From Candidatus Heimdallarchaeota archaeon (lineage in GTDB: Archaea; Asgardarchaeota; Heimdallarchaeia; JABLTI01), in contig DXJV01000025.1 in NCBI GenBank assembly GCA_019056785.1, positions 1-58,206 of the forward strand: a DNA stretch of 58,206 nt, read 5' to 3'. A program made the position numbers and the translations under genes. How positions within the stretch are numbered: the stretch's first letter is position 1; each line of letters begins with the position of its first letter. A model generated the notes under the pieces. The model searched no databases. It was not told where the DNA came from and worked only from the letters and a program-made list of their open reading frames with translations. Positions 16,815-25,478 of this stretch are shown here, piece by piece.

Positions 16815-17393
16815 TCATTTGTAGGAGGGTAACTTAGACAAGCAATTATGTTCTGAGAGATAAGTAAATGCTTGAAGAAAAACAGTCAATAACGCTTCTT
16901 TTACCTCTTCTTCAGGAAGAGCATCCACACTGAAATCGATTTGCAAAATTTCTTCCGGAGAATCTTCAATTTTCTTCAATAGGTCATCAAAATCAGCTTC
17001 GTCTCTAGAGTGGTAGAGTGTCGTAAAACAGTCATCCCCTCCATAAATTTCGATTGTAATTTCATCATTAACTCGAGCAAATTCCATTATTTTTAAGAAG
17101 TGCTCTTTCACCATTTTTTCACGAGCAACCGCAACAACACAATACAAGCCATCCAAGGAATAGCCGATCTCACCATAGGGGAAAGTTAAGGTAGGATTAG
17201 CATATACCGCTTCTGACCAGCCGTCATTAATTTCTACAAAATTGCCATGGGTGTTGTCAAGATCCACATCCGGCAAAGTATTCTCAAAACGAAAAGCAAT
17301 TTGTTCAATAGTTTGCCACATATGGTTTAAAAGTTCGTGAACATTTTCTTTATTTTCTGTCAGGAATTTGCGCAAATCTGTCATCAATCTCAC
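16815..17393 (-). CDS. Conserved-looking soluble protein, unknown function
   Basis: I do not recognise this 192-residue acidic protein. It has an N-terminal helix pair (LRKFLTENKENVHELLNHMWQT), a beta-rich middle with Gly/Tyr turns (YGEIGYSLDGLYCVVAVA), an IEIYGGDD strand-turn, and a C-terminal helical part. There is no signal peptide or membrane helix. Start may be GTG 17393 or ATG 17384. The stop lies 45 bases from the stop of the membrane-protein gene on the other strand, and the gene begins 16 bases after the nitroreductase gene ends, on the same strand. It is therefore likely read with the nitroreductase, which is its only functional clue. Confidence 0.65.
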   Translation of the reverse strand: MRLMTDLRKFLTENKENVHELLNHMWQTIEQIAFRFENTLPDVDLDNTHGNFVEINDGWSEAVYANPTLTFPYGEIGYSLDGLYCVVAVAREKMVKEHFLKIMEFARVNDEITIEIYGGDDCFTTLYHSRDEADFDDLLKKIEDSPEEILQIDFSVDALPEEEVKEALLTVFLQAFTYLSEHNCLSKLPSYK

Positions 17394-17408
17394 GCTCTCG
17401 TTTTTCCT

Positions 17409-18293
17409 TTAAACAAAATCGACTTTTGAAGGTTTCCTCGAGACAAAAGTTTTAAAGCGGTATTTTGGATAGCCAAGGATTAACACTTGAAAAATTTCGT
17501 TTGTTGGGGGGATTTTTAGCAATTCTGGAATCTTTTTATTGTATTTTGCATAATGTATTAAATATCCAATAAAACACGAACCCAACCCAAAGGCATGAGC
17601 TACAATACGAACATAAGCAGCTGCTTGGTTGCAATTGTCAGCAGGAACAGTGCTGTTTTTTTTCGCATGGAAGACGAAAATTACAGGTGCACCATGAAAA
17701 AGATAATCTTTACCTTCTTGAAAACCATTTAACATTCTCGTGAAACGCGGTTTGGCTTGTTTTGCTTTTTTAATTTGAGCGCCTTTGCTAAAAAGCTTTG
17801 CAAAAAAAAGCAAAAAAGGATTATTAATAAATTTAAGGAACTTTTCAATGGCTTTAGCACTTTCTCTTTTTAACGCCTCTATAATTTCTTCTGTCTGTAC
17901 AACCACAAGTTCAACATTTTGAGCATGATGGCCGGTAGGGGCAAAACGAATAATGTCCACAAGTTTTGATAGAATAACTTTCTCAACTTTCTTTTTGGAG
18001 TATGCCCGGGTGCTTCGAATAGCCTTAAGGGCAAAATACATCTGCTCACCAGACAGAAAAGATGAGGAGGGAAGAGATTCAGAAATCAATAAGAAATCCT
18101 CTTTAGGCAGATATTGATGTGTCAGAGCTTGATTTGGGCAAATGGATATGCAATGACCACAGTCATGACAGAAAGTGCCATCAAAAACCAATTTCTCATC
18201 GACAATTTGAAAACTGTCGCGGGGACAAATTTCGATGCAATGCCCACACACTGTGCACAGGTCCTCAAGAATAAGGATTTTTTGCTTCAACAA
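17409..18293 (-). CDS. Ferredoxin-nitroreductase fusion
   Basis: Residues 1-60 hold two 4Fe-4S motifs, C-x2-C-x2-C-x3-CP in each (CTVCGHCIEICP and CHDCGHCISICP). A linker leads to a nitroreductase-fold FMN domain from about residue 88 (AIRSTRAYSKKKVEK, then FAPTGHHAQNVELVVV, a typical FMN-phosphate region). Fusions of this kind take electrons from ferredoxin to an FMN site and act on nitro-compounds, flavins or unknown metabolites in anaerobes. The 294-residue length is normal for the fused form. TTG 18293 follows AAAGGTGG closely. It probably shares a transcript with the unknown 192-residue gene downstream. Confidence 0.88.
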   Translation of the reverse strand: MLKQKILILEDLCTVCGHCIEICPRDSFQIVDEKLVFDGTFCHDCGHCISICPNQALTHQYLPKEDFLLISESLPSSSFLSGEQMYFALKAIRSTRAYSKKKVEKVILSKLVDIIRFAPTGHHAQNVELVVVQTEEIIEALKRESAKAIEKFLKFINNPFLLFFAKLFSKGAQIKKAKQAKPRFTRMLNGFQEGKDYLFHGAPVIFVFHAKKNSTVPADNCNQAAAYVRIVAHAFGLGSCFIGYLIHYAKYNKKIPELLKIPPTNEIFQVLILGYPKYRFKTFVSRKPSKVDFV

Positions 18294-18320
18294 AATACCA
18301 CCTTTTAACTAATAAGAGAT

Positions 18321-19217
18321 CTATTCTACGCGACAAAAAGCCATCCCATCCGGATGGATCCCAACATCAATTGTTGCAACAACTTTCAAATCAGAGACCT
18401 TAATTATTGAGAGATCATTTGTCTTATTATTGGCAACATAACAAAAGCTATCATCATGGTTGAAAACTGTTCCCCCAGGCCAGATGCCTGTAGGAATGCG
18501 CTTAATTTCACGATGCGTTTCTACATTAATTACAGAAACACAATTGCCTTCTCGGTTCGGAATGAAAGCAATCTTGCTATCTTTTGTAAAGGAAACACGA
18601 ATAGGGAGCTTGTCTGTCCCAATGCGAGCAACAAGAGCATTAGTTGTAGTGTCTATAACATAAACAAGGTTATCATCTTGGTTGGCACAATAGAGCCATT
18701 TGCCATTAGGACTAATAGCAATACCTTCCGGGCTTCGACCGACTGGGATGTGAGTTAACCATTCAAAGGTTTTTGTTTCCAAAACAGAAATACTATTTGA
18801 ACCAATGTTAGAGATGTATGCTTTGGAACCATCAGGATTTAATGCAACCATATGGCTCATTCTTTGCGCAAGAATGACCTTTTCAACTTCTTCGGTTTGA
18901 ACATCAATAATAAACACTTTATTGGCATAAGTGGAAGCGAGAATGACTTTTGAACCATCCGGTAAAACGGCAGATTCATGTGGGAAACGAAACTCTGGAT
19001 GAGAAATAATTTTTTTCTTGGATAATGGGTTCAAACAGAAAACTTCAACGGTATTTGCTCCTGCACATGATACAAATGCTTTCTCCCCATTAGGGGTGAC
19101 AGAAACTTCATGCGGGTTCTGACCGACTTCAAATGTTTTAACAATCTCTTTTGTTTTTTCATCAATAAACATGACAGTATTTTCATCTTTATTAAGGACA
19201 ATTAGATAATCAGCCAT
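18321..19217 (-). CDS. YVTN-type beta-propeller protein
   Basis: The protein consists of six to seven repeats of the YVTN/NHL-like type, each with a core such as NPHEVSVTPNGEKAFVSC, SPEGIAISPNGKWLYCAN and WPGGTVFNHDDSFCYVAN. These fold as one propeller and usually bind proteins or ligands at the cell surface or in the cytosol. There is no signal peptide with the start chosen here. ATG 19217 is preferred because AAGGAAAG lies about 9 bases ahead of it; in-frame starts at 19226 and 19262 exist. Partner unknown. It lies 27 bases upstream of the nitroreductase gene on the same strand, so all three minus-strand genes here may be one transcript. Confidence 0.85.
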   Translation of the reverse strand: MADYLIVLNKDENTVMFIDEKTKEIVKTFEVGQNPHEVSVTPNGEKAFVSCAGANTVEVFCLNPLSKKKIISHPEFRFPHESAVLPDGSKVILASTYANKVFIIDVQTEEVEKVILAQRMSHMVALNPDGSKAYISNIGSNSISVLETKTFEWLTHIPVGRSPEGIAISPNGKWLYCANQDDNLVYVIDTTTNALVARIGTDKLPIRVSFTKDSKIAFIPNREGNCVSVINVETHREIKRIPTGIWPGGTVFNHDDSFCYVANNKTNDLSIIKVSDLKVVATIDVGIHPDGMAFCRVE

Positions 19218-19369
19218 TTTTCTCATCTTTCCTTTACTACAAAAGCATTTTAATGTTATCAAGATTTTTCTTAATCAAAAGATCAAAAATATGACAAAGT
19301 TTTATGGTAAAACTTCTAGGAGAGGAAAAGCCAAAAAAATAAAAAAAAGGAGGGGAAAAGGTCAAAAGA

Positions 19370-20317
19370 TTATTGCTTCTGAGCAAGATTTTCTGAGAAG
19401 ACGTTTGATTTGTGCCAACCTTCGCGCTCTAAAATTTCGTCTGGCATTTTTAGAATCTTTAAAACCTTATGACGACAGATAAACGTGTGAGGGAGAGGGC
19501 CAATATATTCTCCCATAACATGTCCAAAGACTTTCTTTTTAGATTGGTTACTAATTGTGACTTTTTTCCCATGGAAGATCTCTACCTTTGGATTGGACAG
19601 ATGGGTTCCTTTTCCCAACTTGGAAGCTGTGACAAGTGTCTCTACAAGATTGGTATTTCCAACGAGCATAATGTCAAAAATCCCATCATCTATCACGGCA
19701 TTTGGTGTGACTACCATTCCTCCACCAATCCTTTGCCCATTCCCTATCATGACCGTTAATACCTTTCCTTCTTTGACAATTGTACCATCATTAATATCAA
19801 TTTTCATCTCTCTTGGACGATAGCGAAAGATTGAACGAATAAGTGCCAAATTATAGACCATTTTTGTATTCTTATCGATCACTTGTTCAGAGACATCAGC
19901 ATCCAAACAGGCGCCTGCAACACCCATACAGAAACGCGTACCATCATCAACATCTATACAATCAATGATACGCTCTTCTTTTTTCTCGAGCATAGCAATC
20001 AAGTCATCTATTTTATGCGTTTGTCGAATGTTGAATGCATTGTCATTTCCTCGTCCTACGGGAATAATTGCTAACGTGCTTTTAAAGCCCGCTTGGCCAA
20101 TGCCGGTAACAATTTCATTTATGGTTCCATCTCCTCCATAGGCTACAATTAACTTATGACTTTTACTTGCTTCTCGCGCAATTTCAATTGCATGCCGCGA
20201 TTTTTTGGTCCATTCGACTTCAAAATCAAAGCCTGCTTCTTTCAAAGATTGTTCATATTTTGGCCATTTCTTTTTCGCTCTACCACCAGAAGTGGTGGGG
20301 TTGCAAATAATTTTCAT
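19370..20317 (-). CDS. Diacylglycerol/lipid kinase-family (DagK/YegS-like) protein
   Basis: The 315-residue protein carries the diacylglycerol-kinase catalytic signature: a nucleotide-binding start (ICNPTTSGGRAKKKW), the GGDGT motif in IVAYGGDGTINEIVTG at about residue 60, and PVGRGNDNAFN. The C-terminal beta-sandwich includes MVVTPNAVIDDGIFDIMLVG. The family transfers phosphate from ATP to lipid hydroxyls (diacylglycerol, sphingosine) or, in archaea, possibly archaeol-type precursors. AGGAGATCAG precedes the ATG at 20317. The gene stands alone between two other minus-strand genes. The lipid substrate is not predictable from sequence. Confidence 0.9.
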   Translation of the reverse strand: MKIICNPTTSGGRAKKKWPKYEQSLKEAGFDFEVEWTKKSRHAIEIAREASKSHKLIVAYGGDGTINEIVTGIGQAGFKSTLAIIPVGRGNDNAFNIRQTHKIDDLIAMLEKKEERIIDCIDVDDGTRFCMGVAGACLDADVSEQVIDKNTKMVYNLALIRSIFRYRPREMKIDINDGTIVKEGKVLTVMIGNGQRIGGGMVVTPNAVIDDGIFDIMLVGNTNLVETLVTASKLGKGTHLSNPKVEIFHGKKVTISNQSKKKVFGHVMGEYIGPLPHTFICRHKVLKILKMPDEILEREGWHKSNVFSENLAQKQ

Positions 20318-20426
20318 TAGACTGATCTCCTGTTATGAATTAATTAATATAACAATTAGTGGATGATTTTCTTCTGGGCTTATTAGTCTTTTTGGTGCTG
20401 TTACAATTGACTTTTTTATATGCCTT

Positions 20427-21335
20427 TTAGTCTGCCATCTCGAGTTGAATCTCCATTTCTGGTTCAGGATGCACGTCACGAATCCAAGCAATTACCCATT
20501 TCCGGAAGAATGATTGTGCAAGTAGTAAGGAAATAATCCCCGGCACAAGAAAAATGAAAACAGATAAGAGAGTTGCTTGGAGAACAGTAATAGTTTCACC
20601 TGAAGCAAGAAGTTCTTGAATGATTTCTTTCTGTTTTACAAGTGAGAGAATGCCCAAAACTAACGAGAAGACAAAATGAATTAAAAGAATCGAGGGAGTT
20701 ATTACCACTGCTGACCGGTAGAGGAAAAAGAATAGATAGGCAGAAAGTAACAACAGGCCACCAATAACAACAAATTCCCATTGTGTAGCGAAAATTTGGG
20801 TAAAAGCAGTAATAAAGACCAGCCAGAAGGCAGTTAGCTGTAGACGCATGGGCGCTTCAGAGGAAAGCGCATAAATATTCTGAGGGTCCGATGAAAAATT
20901 CGCAATAAAATAGAGAAAAATAGGGAGTAATAAACTCAAACCGATAATGATCATAAACATTGGCGTTACATTTGATGCGAAAAGCGTGAAAAAAATTTGT
21001 GTTATACCAAGTAAAACGATTTCAATGAAAACCATGAAAAAGGAAGTAAAGCCCAGAATGCGAATAGCTCGTTCAGATTGGAAAAACCTCTGTAATGAAG
21101 CGTTAATAAATGGAAAGGAAGAAAGGAACAAGAGAAAACTTGAAGTCGCCACCAGGAAACTCGAGATTGCCAATAGCCAACCAAAAACGGTCAAATAACC
21201 TGGTAGTGCACTAGGGGGTGAAATTTGATAATAAGGTAAAACCAAAAATAAAACAAAGAGAGCCAATTCTAGGATAAGAATAAACGGAAAGAAGAGTCTT
21301 CGAAACCATTGCAATGAAACTAATTGTTTTACCAA
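20427..21335 (-). CDS. Polytopic membrane protein, unknown function
   Basis: The 302-residue product has about eight hydrophobic segments starting close to the N-terminus (LFFPFILILELALFVLFLVLPYYQI). It ends in a short acidic tail (PEPEMEIQLEMAD). Charged residues are scarce and no transporter or enzyme motif stands out. TTG 21335 lies after GGAGTTGAATTTC, a plausible ribosome-binding site. It is transcribed divergently from the candidate TFIIB-like gene, across a 445-base spacer. I cannot assign a family. Confidence 0.65.
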   Translation of the reverse strand: MVKQLVSLQWFRRLFFPFILILELALFVLFLVLPYYQISPPSALPGYLTVFGWLLAISSFLVATSSFLLFLSSFPFINASLQRFFQSERAIRILGFTSFFMVFIEIVLLGITQIFFTLFASNVTPMFMIIIGLSLLLPIFLYFIANFSSDPQNIYALSSEAPMRLQLTAFWLVFITAFTQIFATQWEFVVIGGLLLLSAYLFFFLYRSAVVITPSILLIHFVFSLVLGILSLVKQKEIIQELLASGETITVLQATLLSVFIFLVPGIISLLLAQSFFRKWVIAWIRDVHPEPEMEIQLEMAD

Positions 21336-21780
21336 AGAAATTCAACTCCAATTGTACCTTTAAAGAAATTATTTTCCATTAAAGAGTTTTTGCCCATTTT
21401 CTGTGTTTTTTTTAGCCGTTTTAAAAGAAAAAGGAGAGTATTTTATTAGGATTTAAACTAAATTCCTGTTAGAAAATTTCTTTATTGGGAATCAAAAAAA
21501 TGCTTCGAAAAAAGTGCAAAATTTTTTTCTAAGGCATTCAAAAAAGACTTTTTCCTTACAAAGTAACCATGGAAAAAGCTTGGAAAAGAAGATATAACGA
21601 GACAGAGTTTATAATATAAAGCATAGAAAATGAACGAAATACGAAAACGAGGGCACAGAAAAGACATTTTTTAAAAATGAGAGATTAAACCACTCATTTT
21701 AGGCGTTTTCAGCCAAAGCTGAAAAGCCTTTTGTTAAAGGAAACGAAGAAATGTAACAAGAAGATCACTGAGGAAGAAAA
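21336..21780. other. 445-base divergent intergenic region with leader hairpins
   Basis: No gene is evident. It contains a TATA-like element (TTTATAATATAAA, 21608-21620) facing right and two adjacent hairpins at 21702-21740 in the likely leader of the downstream gene. The rest is AT-rich sequence without clear structure. Confidence 0.5.
21702..21740 (+). promoter_or_regulatory. Two abutting hairpins in a 5' leader
   Basis: GGC-g-TTTTCAGC (21702-21713) pairs with GCTGAAAAGCC (21718-21728) around a CAAA loop, with one bulged G. CCTTT (21727-21731) pairs with AAAGG (21736-21740) around TGTT. They share two bases, so the structures partly compete. They end 40 bases before the ATG at 21781. Confidence 0.45.
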
Positions 21781-22884
21781 ATGACTGAAAAAAAATTCAA
21801 TTACTCACCGGAAAGTTTCCCAGAAAATCGCTTGCCGGTTGGGATTGATTTCTCAAAAATGGACATTATCAACCTCCCCACAACCAGAGGAACAGAAGGA
21901 GAACTGAGAAAAGAAATCAAAGCAGAATTAGTGAAATTTTCAAGAACTGATAAGATAAAGAGACCTGCAAAAAGTACAATGGCGATAGGGTCCTTTGTCA
22001 CAAGAGAACAGCTGCAAGCAATTTTACGAAAAGACAGAAGGGATCGAAGCTATTTCAAAATGCTTGATTATTGTAGAAAATACGACAAACAAACAACAGA
22101 GCTTTGCGCGGATTTTGACTTACTCCGGGACTTTTTCCCATCCGACCTTTTAACAGAAGTAGAACAATATTGCTTGAAAATTATTTCGAAAATTGAACAA
22201 AAAGTAAAAGAACAAGGAAATTTAAAGCTAACCCCAAGAAAAAGGAGGGGATTTGTCCTTGCAATCCTACGCTCGCATTGTCGTCGAAATGGCCGAAAGT
22301 TCCCGAAGGAGCTTCTCGAAGAGATTAATGATCGATTCAATTACACAAAACGCATTAAACCTTTTGAAATCTGTAAAGCGGAGAAGGAATTGATAGATTG
22401 GAACTTCCTAGCAAAAACAGCCGGGAGAGAAACAGAGGATATTCGAATTTTTTATCTAAACGTTATCAATAGCATTAATCGACTTAAGAGGAACCCTACA
22501 ATTGCCAAAAGTAAAGAAAAAAGCAACATAGTTTCTCAAACACAAAAATACATAAACAATTTTGCAACCAACAAGGAACAACGAAAGGCATTAGTAAAAG
22601 TCATAAAACATCAAGACAAGGATTTCATTGCACGGTTGATAATCTGGACAATTGCAAAGCATTTTGCAAAGAAAGAATACAATCTCATTTACCGCGAACC
22701 AGAGAAAGAACCAGGTTGGAAAGAACTTTTCCTTGTCGAGAACCTACAAGGGCAAATGTCCGAAGAAATTCCGATTCGTTCTTTCAAGTTCATTTTCTGG
22801 GCGAGCTTCCATCTAAGAAAGAAACTCCGAGAAATCGGTCTGTTCCCAGAAGAAGAAACTGAAGAAAACGAAAAAACAAATTAA
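21781..22884 (+). CDS. Helical protein, possibly a divergent TFIIB-like double-cyclin protein
   Basis: The 367-residue basic protein has no recognised domain at first sight. Residues about 125-205 (LLTEVEQYCLKII..., then KRRGFVLAILRSHCRRNGRKFP, then an EICKAEKEL helix) follow the spacing of a cyclin/TFIIB core repeat, in which an A-I-x-x-x-C-R-R helix precedes a helix-turn-helix. A second, weaker repeat may run from about 255 to 355 (TQKYINNFATNKEQRKAL, RLIIWTIAKHFAKK, ...HLRKKLREIGLFPEE). If so, it resembles archaeal TFB without the N-terminal zinc ribbon and B-reader. This is pattern reading, not a search result. A long leader with two hairpins precedes ATG 21781. Confidence 0.6.
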   Translation: MTEKKFNYSPESFPENRLPVGIDFSKMDIINLPTTRGTEGELRKEIKAELVKFSRTDKIKRPAKSTMAIGSFVTREQLQAILRKDRRDRSYFKMLDYCRKYDKQTTELCADFDLLRDFFPSDLLTEVEQYCLKIISKIEQKVKEQGNLKLTPRKRRGFVLAILRSHCRRNGRKFPKELLEEINDRFNYTKRIKPFEICKAEKELIDWNFLAKTAGRETEDIRIFYLNVINSINRLKRNPTIAKSKEKSNIVSQTQKYINNFATNKEQRKALVKVIKHQDKDFIARLIIWTIAKHFAKKEYNLIYREPEKEPGWKELFLVENLQGQMSEEIPIRSFKFIFWASFHLRKKLREIGLFPEEETEENEKTN

Positions 22885-22966
22885 TTTTTAAAAAATTAAA
22901 ATTTTTTATAAATAATGACTTGAGGAAAAGAAAGGAAAAACAATCCCAAAAAAGGGATGGCGTTTT

Positions 22967-23287
22967 CTAATGTTTCTTCTTGATAGAACGAATGAAATCT
23001 AATTTCTTTGTAGTAAGTTCTTTCTTCTCAATTGCTTCTTTGAACTTTTTGTTAAGCAAAGCAATGATTTGTCGAGCTGTTTCTTCATCTACATTGTTCT
23101 CGTTGAGGATCTTCCTAGTGTTTTCCAAAGTGTAAGTTTTCTGGTTGGAAATGCTTTTTTCCAAATTATCCAATTCTTCGTTTGAGAAAAGGCTTTTGAA
23201 AAAGAGAAGAACGCCTCGAACGATTAGCGTTGGCTCTCCAGAAGCGGTTTGCATATATTCCTTAAAGTAATCGGTTTCTGTTGCCAT
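22967..23287 (-). CDS. Small helical protein, unknown function
   Basis: This 106-residue protein is mostly helical and strongly charged (LFSNEELDNLEKSISNQ, ETARQIIALLNKKFKEAIEKKEL) and ends in a basic RSIKKKH tail. GGTG lies about 8 bases ahead of the ATG at 23287, supporting real translation. No motif, metal site or membrane helix is seen. It faces the 367-residue helical gene tail to tail. Unknown function. Confidence 0.6.
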   Translation of the reverse strand: MATETDYFKEYMQTASGEPTLIVRGVLLFFKSLFSNEELDNLEKSISNQKTYTLENTRKILNENNVDEETARQIIALLNKKFKEAIEKKELTTKKLDFIRSIKKKH

Positions 23288-23470
23288 CTATCTACACCAT
23301 TTTATTTTTCTACTTCCCTAAGAAAAAAGTTCTCTATTAAAAGATTTGCTTTTCATTCGAAAGAAAGTTTTTTATGGCTGATTTTAATGGGAGGAAAACC
23401 TTTTGGATTATTCGTAGAGTTTTTTTCCTAAGGAAAAATTGATATTTACTAGAAAAATGGCTAATAAAGC

Positions 23471-24493
23471 ATGGATGCTTCTAAAAACAACCCCCCTATT
23501 TGGCAGCAAGTTCTGGCAGATATAGCTCTTTTAATTGTTAATGTGATTTGGGGGAGCACGTTCATAATGGTTGATACTGCCGTAGAAACAGTTTCTGTTT
23601 TCGTTTTCCTCGCGCTGCGTTTTGGGATTGCTTTTCTCGCCCTCCTGATTTTCTTCGCCTATTTCTTGATAAAGAAGCCGCCAACAAAAGCCGATCTCTG
23701 GAGAGGAGTTCTTATTGGAGTATTTCTTTTTGGTGGATATACTTTTCAAACTTTTGGTTTACAGTGTGGGACAGGCCCCGGCAAGGCAGGTTTCATCACA
23801 GGCCTTTCAGTTGTTCTTGTGCCAATTTTTTCAGCGATCATTCTGAAAAAGAAGCCGCACTCTCTTTCATGGCTCGGAATTGCAATTGCAGTAATTGGTT
23901 TGGGACTCCTTTCATTTGACACGGGTTGGCATTTTGGCATCTCGGACATAAAAGGAGACTTCCTCGTTCTTGCTGGTGCGATCTGCTTTGCCTTTCATAT
24001 TATCTCCATTGATAGATTTATCCAAAAAAGCCTTTTTATTCCCCTAACAGTTTTCCAGGTGGGAACAACAGCAGTACTATCCTGGCTTTTAACCGTGACT
24101 TTTTGGGGGCGTTCCTTTCCAATTGTTTTCAATTCGCAAGTTCTATTCGCAGTCATCTTCACAGGCTTGGTGGCAACAGCCTTAATTTATGCTACACAAA
24201 CGTTCGTCCAAAAACGAACTTCACCAACACATGTAGCAGTTATCTTTGCTACGGAACCAGTTTTTGCAGCCATTTTTGCAGTGAGTTTAACAACAGAAAC
24301 ATTCCTTTTAAGACAATGGGGTGGATGTGCTCTTATTTTAGCAGCAATGCTTTTCCAACAAATTCTCGATATTTTCTATATAAAAGATGCTCGTGCGAAA
24401 AAAGAACCGTTGAAAAACTCTAACACAGAAAAAAAGGAAGAGAGTAAAACACATTCAATAGAAGAAGAGAAAACGCAAGAAAAAAGTGTCTAA
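23471..24493 (+). CDS. DMT-superfamily (EamA) transporter
   Basis: The protein shows ten hydrophobic segments arranged as two EamA repeats. The first begins LLIVNVIWGSTFIMVDTA, where the N-x-x-W-G-S/T-x-F motif marks EamA helix 1, and the second begins near residue 155 (GDFLVLAGAICFAFHII). Family members export amino acids, nucleosides or metabolites across the cytoplasmic membrane by an H+-coupled or facilitated route. A hydrophilic, Lys/Glu-rich cytoplasmic tail of about 35 residues ends the protein. The substrate cannot be read. The stop codon lies three bases from the stop of the convergent gar1 gene. Confidence 0.88.
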   Translation: MDASKNNPPIWQQVLADIALLIVNVIWGSTFIMVDTAVETVSVFVFLALRFGIAFLALLIFFAYFLIKKPPTKADLWRGVLIGVFLFGGYTFQTFGLQCGTGPGKAGFITGLSVVLVPIFSAIILKKKPHSLSWLGIAIAVIGLGLLSFDTGWHFGISDIKGDFLVLAGAICFAFHIISIDRFIQKSLFIPLTVFQVGTTAVLSWLLTVTFWGRSFPIVFNSQVLFAVIFTGLVATALIYATQTFVQKRTSPTHVAVIFATEPVFAAIFAVSLTTETFLLRQWGGCALILAAMLFQQILDIFYIKDARAKKEPLKNSNTEKKEESKTHSIEEEKTQEKSV

Positions 24494-24495
24494 AA

Positions 24496-24789
24496 TCACT
24501 TCTTTGTTCTTTTCTTTTTTGAAGAAATAGCTTTTTTTCCTCTAGAGGTCTTTTGTCGAGGTTCGCTTCTGAAAAGATAAAGGGTTTCATCCTTTTTAGC
24601 AGTAGCTTCGGCTTGACGGGTGTTCACAACAATATAAGGCGCTGAAACGGGGCCAATAATATCAACAGCTTTACCAACAGTTTTAAGCTCTTGATTTACA
24701 ATGCGCGAGTTGAGCCGAATTGGTTTTGATGTTCTAACGAGAAGATCGCCTTTATTGGTGATGACAACCACTTTGCCTAGTTTTTTCAA
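24496..24789 (-). CDS. gar1: H/ACA RNP protein Gar1
   Basis: This 97-residue protein has the Gar1/Naf1 beta-barrel: LGKVVVITNKGDLLVRT, NSRIVNQELKTVGKAVDIIGPV and APYIVV, followed by a Lys/Arg/Ser-rich tail. Gar1 binds Cbf5 and speeds product release in H/ACA-guided pseudouridylation of rRNA. Start is TTG 24789, directly after GGTGATCC, an eight-base complement to the 16S rRNA 3' end, so the non-ATG start is well supported. It lies 62 bases after srp19 on the same strand, an adjacency seen in other archaea where both belong to an RNA-RNP cluster. Confidence 0.9.
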   Translation of the reverse strand: MKKLGKVVVITNKGDLLVRTSKPIRLNSRIVNQELKTVGKAVDIIGPVSAPYIVVNTRQAEATAKKDETLYLFRSEPRQKTSRGKKAISSKKKRTKK

Positions 24790-24851
24790 GGAGGATCACC
24801 TTTTGTGAACACGTTTACACTCGAGTTGCTTTGAGAATGGATTTGTTGCGC

Positions 24852-25244
24852 CTAGCGAGTCTTCTGGCGATATACGCTGCCTTTTTTAGTTTTCTTCTTT
24901 GCTATTTCTTTCTTCTTGGCTGTAGGTTTTGGAAGATTGACTTTTGACAAATTTTTGGCAATTAATCGCAGCTGTTGTTCTTTCGAGCCATCTTTTGGGA
25001 TAAATAATCGGCCTTTCTTATGATACCAAGTTCTTGAATAATGCTTCCCCGGATCTAATAAGACTTCAAAACCCGCCTTTTGAGCAGCCAATGCAACACG
25101 TTTTAATTCCGGATCATCGAAGGCAAGTTTTAACGGTACACGACGTCCCATTCTCCAAGAGAGATTTTTGTCAAAATATTCTGGATAAATAACGCGGAGA
25201 TCTTTTCGCTGGGTACCTTTGCCTCTTCGTGCTCTACTCGACAC
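24852..25244 (-). CDS. srp19: Signal recognition particle protein SRP19
   Basis: The 130-residue protein matches SRP19: VIYPEYFDKNLSWRMGRRVPL, then LALAAQKAGFEVLLDPGKHYSR (family form: ...L..LG....E..K.YP..W), SRTWYHKKGRLFI, and a basic tail with several KKK runs. SRP19 binds helices 6 and 8 of 7S RNA and lets SRP54 assemble for membrane targeting. The start is GTG 25244 with a GAGGT site 9 bases ahead. No 7S RNA gene was seen nearby. It is the first gene of a likely srp19-gar1 transcript. Confidence 0.9.
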   Translation of the reverse strand: MSSRARRGKGTQRKDLRVIYPEYFDKNLSWRMGRRVPLKLAFDDPELKRVALAAQKAGFEVLLDPGKHYSRTWYHKKGRLFIPKDGSKEQQLRLIAKNLSKVNLPKPTAKKKEIAKKKTKKGSVYRQKTR

Positions 25245-25478
25245 TCGTAATAACCTCGAGATAATATTCTTCTACTATATAGTTGAAACCTTACAAACAA
25301 TTATATTAATTCTTGCTAATCTACTTTATTTCCAACTTTTTAAATGCTTTCAAAAGAAAGTGCAACTGAAGTTTAGTTTCTCACAATTTTTCAAAGGATT
25401 TTTTCATAAGCTTAATCCACAAATTTATGAATAAATTGACTTCCCATAGCAGATAATTTACATCTGGAGACATTAATT

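Noticed and set aside
19291..19482. Small Lys/Arg-rich protein gene on the + strand
   Set aside because: More than half of it lies in antisense to the lipid-kinase gene, and the rest is a composition-driven AAA/AGA-rich spacer without a ribosome-binding site.
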